Below, piece after piece: positions 61,774 through 64,000 of a stretch of 64,000 nucleotides of DNA; positions within the stretch are counted from its first letter, which is position 1; every line of letters starts with the position of its first letter. The stretch comes from Candidatus Leptovillus gracilis (GTDB taxonomy: Bacteria > Chloroflexota > Anaerolineae > Promineifilales > Promineifilaceae). The position numbers were made by a program, and so were the translations under genes. The notes beneath the pieces were generated by a model. The model had not been told where the DNA came from. It ran no database searches and saw only the letters and a list, made by a program, of their open reading frames with translations. The stretch lies in the NCBI GenBank assembly GCA_016716065.1, contig JADJXA010000002.1:124001-188000 (forward strand), written 5' to 3'.

Positions 61774-62894
61774 AAAAACGCAGCGCCGGTTTAGGGACCG
61801 TTTTTTTGGTCATCATCGCCATCATCTCCATCTGGCTGGGGCGTGACTTATTGACTGAACTTGGGTTAGACGAGCCAGATGTGGTGACAGTGACGGTAAC
61901 GGCCGTCGCCGCCAATCCGCCCAACCCCACCGCCGCCGACTGGTACGACATCTACTTCACCAACCCCACCTGCCCTCCGGCCGAGCAGCGCGTCGGCGGC
62001 CTGGATGAAATCATCGCCGCCGACATCCTAACCGCCCAAACCCAGGTAGACATTGCCGCCTACGACCTGGACTCCGAAGCCATCGTCAACGCCCTGATTG
62101 AATTGGAGAAACGGGGCATCGTCGTCCGCGCCGTTACCGACACCGACAACGCCAATAAGAACAGCATCAACCGCCTGCGGCGCAACGGCATCAGCGTGGC
62201 CGAGGACAAACGTGGTGGTCTGATGCACAATAAATTCGTGGTCATAGACGGCCGTGTCGTCTATACCGGCTCCCTCAACTTCACCAGCAACGGCTCTCAC
62301 TGCAACAACAACAACCTGGTCCGCATCGAATCTCCGGAACTGGCGGCCAACTACATGGCCGAAATGGACGAGATGTATGTCAGCCGCATCTTTGGCCCGA
62401 CATCGCCCAACAACACCCCCCACGAGCAGCTCACCATCGGCGGCGTTTCCGTAGAAAACCACTTCGGTTCCGAAAAAGCCATTTCGCCGATCATCGCCCG
62501 CGCCGTCGCCCGCGCCCAAAGCGAAATCCTCTTCATGGCCTTTTCCTTCACCGACGATCAAATTGGCGAAGCGATGCTTGGCCGCGCCGATGCCGGCGTT
62601 CCCCTGCGCGGCGTCTTTGAGACTGTTGGTTCCAACACCGAGTTCAGCTACTTCCCCAAAATGACCGCCGCCTCGTCTGCCGCCAACGCCCAGGTGCGCA
62701 CCGATGGCAATCCGCGGGTCATGCACCACAAAGTCATCATCATAGACCGCCAGACGGTCATCTTTGGCTCTTTCAACTTCAGCGACAACGCCAACCGCCG
62801 CAACGACGAAAACATCCTCATCATCCACGACCCGACCTTCGCCAGCTACTTCATCCAAGAATTCGAGACCATCTGGCAAGAAGCAGGCGGATAG
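61770..62894 (+). CDS. Membrane-anchored phospholipase D-superfamily protein
   Basis: 374 residues. One N-terminal transmembrane helix (TVFLVIIAIISIWLGR) suggests anchoring with the catalytic part outside. Two HKD motifs are complete: HNKFVVIDGRVVYTGSLNFT (about 151-170) and HHKVIIIDRQTVIFGSFNFS (about 319-338), each with the trailing GS. PLD-fold enzymes include phospholipases and nucleases such as Nuc; the short length and paired HKDs fit the Nuc/endonuclease side as well as lipases. Coupled to the preceding gene by ATGA. Confidence 0.88.
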   Translation: MKKRSAGLGTVFLVIIAIISIWLGRDLLTELGLDEPDVVTVTVTAVAANPPNPTAADWYDIYFTNPTCPPAEQRVGGLDEIIAADILTAQTQVDIAAYDLDSEAIVNALIELEKRGIVVRAVTDTDNANKNSINRLRRNGISVAEDKRGGLMHNKFVVIDGRVVYTGSLNFTSNGSHCNNNNLVRIESPELAANYMAEMDEMYVSRIFGPTSPNNTPHEQLTIGGVSVENHFGSEKAISPIIARAVARAQSEILFMAFSFTDDQIGEAMLGRADAGVPLRGVFETVGSNTEFSYFPKMTAASSAANAQVRTDGNPRVMHHKVIIIDRQTVIFGSFNFSDNANRRNDENILIIHDPTFASYFIQEFETIWQEAGG

Positions 62895-62989
62895 GGAGAG
62901 GGGAAGATGGGGAGACAAGGAGAGGGGGAGACGAGGAGAGGGGGAGACCTTTTGCCCCTCTGTCTCCCTGTCTCCTTGTCTCCTTTGTC
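62894..62989. repeat. Purine/pyrimidine tandem-word hairpin (GGGGAGA / TCTCC words)
   Basis: The plus strand has a long purine-only run of GGGAGA, GGGGAGAC and GAGGAGAG words, a CTTTTG turn, then CCCCTCTGTCTCCCTGTCTC and TCCTTGTCTCC. The two sides are reverse complementary over tens of bases. It separates the convergent PLD and trpB genes and could terminate both, though without a simple T-tract. Confidence 0.7.
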
Positions 62990-62990
62990 T

Positions 62991-64000
62991 TTACTCCAGC
63001 GCTGCGACCACTGTATCCAAGTCCTTATCCCCTCGTCCACTTAAATTCACCAGGATGATCTGGTCCGGCCGCATGGTGGGGGCGCGTTTGATGGCTTCGG
63101 CGACGGCATGGGCCGATTCCAGGGCGGGGATGATCCCCTCGGTTTTGCACAAGGTCTGAAAAGCCGCCAGCGCTTCAGCGTCGGTGGCGTAGGTATACCC
63201 GGCGCGCTCCTGGTCACGCAGCAGGGCGTGTTCCGGCCCCACGCTGGGGTAATCCAGCCCGGCGCTAATGCTGTGGGTGTCGCGAATCTGGCCGTCGGCC
63301 GTCTGCATCACGTAGCTTTTTGTGCCATGCAGCACCCCCAGACGCGCAATGTTTGGGTCGGCAAACCGGGCGGCATGTTTGCCACCGGTAATCCCTTCGC
63401 CGCCGGCCTCTACGCCGATCAGCTCCACATCCTCGTCATCGCGGAAGGCGTGGAAGATGCCCATGGCATTGCTGCCGCCGCCGACGCAGGCGATGATGCT
63501 GTCTGGCAGACGGCCGACCAGGGCCAACATCTGCTGCCGCGCTTCGCGGCCAATGACGCTTTGGAAATCACGCACCATCATCGGGTAAGGGTGCGGCCCC
63601 AGAACAGAGCCGAGCAGGTAATGGGTGGTGTCTACGTTGGTCACCCAGTCGCGGATGGCTTCGTTGATGGCGTCTTTGAGGGTTTTGCTGCCGCTTTCCA
63701 CCGGGCGCACTTCCGCTCCCAGCAGTTTCATGCGCAGCACGTTGGGCTGCTGCCGGGCGATGTCTATGCTGCCCATGTAAACGATGCACTCCAGCCCCAA
63801 CAGGGCGCAGGCTGTGGCCGAGCCGACGCCATGCTGCCCCGCGCCCGTCTCGGCGACGATGCGCCGTTTGCCCATGCGCTGCGCCAGCAGCGCCTGCCCC
63901 AGGGCGTTGTTGATCTTGTGCGCGCCGGTGTGGTTGAGGTCTTCGCGTTTAAGGTAAATTTGCGCCCCGCCCAGGTTTTGGCTGAGACGATGGGCATGGG
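62991..64000 (-). CDS. trpB: Tryptophan synthase beta chain (5' end outside the window)
   Basis: The frame is open from the right edge to the stop near 62991, so the visible 336 residues are the C-terminal part of the roughly 400-residue enzyme that joins indole and serine to tryptophan. The PLP-lysine motif HTGAHKINNALGQ, ETGAGQHGVGSATACALLGL, the phosphate-binding GGGSNAMGIF and the end motif LSGRGDKD are all intact. An internal ATG at 63875 (MGKRRIVAE) is within the conserved core and is not the start. Other trp genes are not seen next to it; trpF is 27 kb away. Confidence 0.96.
   Translation of the reverse strand, partial: HAHRLSQNLGGAQIYLKREDLNHTGAHKINNALGQALLAQRMGKRRIVAETGAGQHGVGSATACALLGLECIVYMGSIDIARQQPNVLRMKLLGAEVRPVESGSKTLKDAINEAIRDWVTNVDTTHYLLGSVLGPHPYPMMVRDFQSVIGREARQQMLALVGRLPDSIIACVGGGSNAMGIFHAFRDDEDVELIGVEAGGEGITGGKHAARFADPNIARLGVLHGTKSYVMQTADGQIRDTHSISAGLDYPSVGPEHALLRDQERAGYTYATDAEALAAFQTLCKTEGIIPALESAHAVAEAIKRAPTMRPDQIILVNLSGRGDKDLDTVVAALE

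Overview
The window reads as chromosomal DNA of an uncultured Chloroflexota bacterium, most likely Anaerolineae-like. This is an inference, because no rRNA is present. It rests on a lipoprotein with repeated EVTR-type linkers, a BTAD/SARP regulator, a PFOR next to a dihydroorotate dehydrogenase-like gene, moderately high GC, and gene-dense operons. No tRNA, rRNA, CRISPR array or intact prophage was seen.

1-10 kb is the distal half of a complex I operon: nuoH end, I, J, K, L, M, then a metallophosphoesterase and a molybdopterin oxidoreductase, then nuoN. 10-17.5 kb holds a SARP-type regulator, an FtsK/SpoIIIE translocase, a three-S1-domain protein with a near-perfect sigma70 promoter, a biotin ligase and two small membrane-linked proteins. 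17.5-29 kb (mostly minus strand) carries an MFS exporter, two GT2 glycosyltransferases, a PhnD-like lipoprotein, a membrane-anchored Ig-like protein, a broken DUF1801 gene, an ABC exporter whose permease carries a SpoIIM-like domain, a frameshifted lgt and a CDP-alcohol phosphatidyltransferase. 29-36.5 kb has pyruvate:ferredoxin oxidoreductase, a DHOD-like gene, a DUF4097-like protein and trpF. 36.5-41.6 kb is a complete BMP-type nucleoside ABC uptake operon. 42-47.6 kb holds an M50 protease-TPR protein, a cyclic-nucleotide/PH-domain membrane protein, def and gatCA.

47.6-57.8 kb is an accessory stretch: an uncharacterised gene pair, a degenerate sugar nucleotidyltransferase, a MNT/HEPN pair, an aminotransferase, a VapBC-like pair, gatB, an EAD-STAND-TPR protein, a 21-bp minisatellite, a duplicated helical protein, and a RAYT transposase relic between two copies of a palindromic repeat. 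57.8-64 kb holds an ABC-2 permease, a translationally coupled HerA-like ATPase / small protein / membrane PLD operon, and a 5'-truncated trpB.

Three signals cut across genes. (i) The octamer ACGGCCGT occurs about 110 times by hand count, where roughly one or two are expected; it resembles cyanobacterial HIP1 in behaviour and leaves TAV and (N/D/Y)GR tripeptides in the proteins. (ii) Many gene gaps carry a low-complexity hairpin made of short tandem words and their reverse complement, with a different word in different gaps. (iii) A 16-bp-arm palindrome beginning AGATTGG punctuates the gaps around the STAND gene. These, the Lgt insert and the HerA/PLD operon are the best candidates for undescribed biology.
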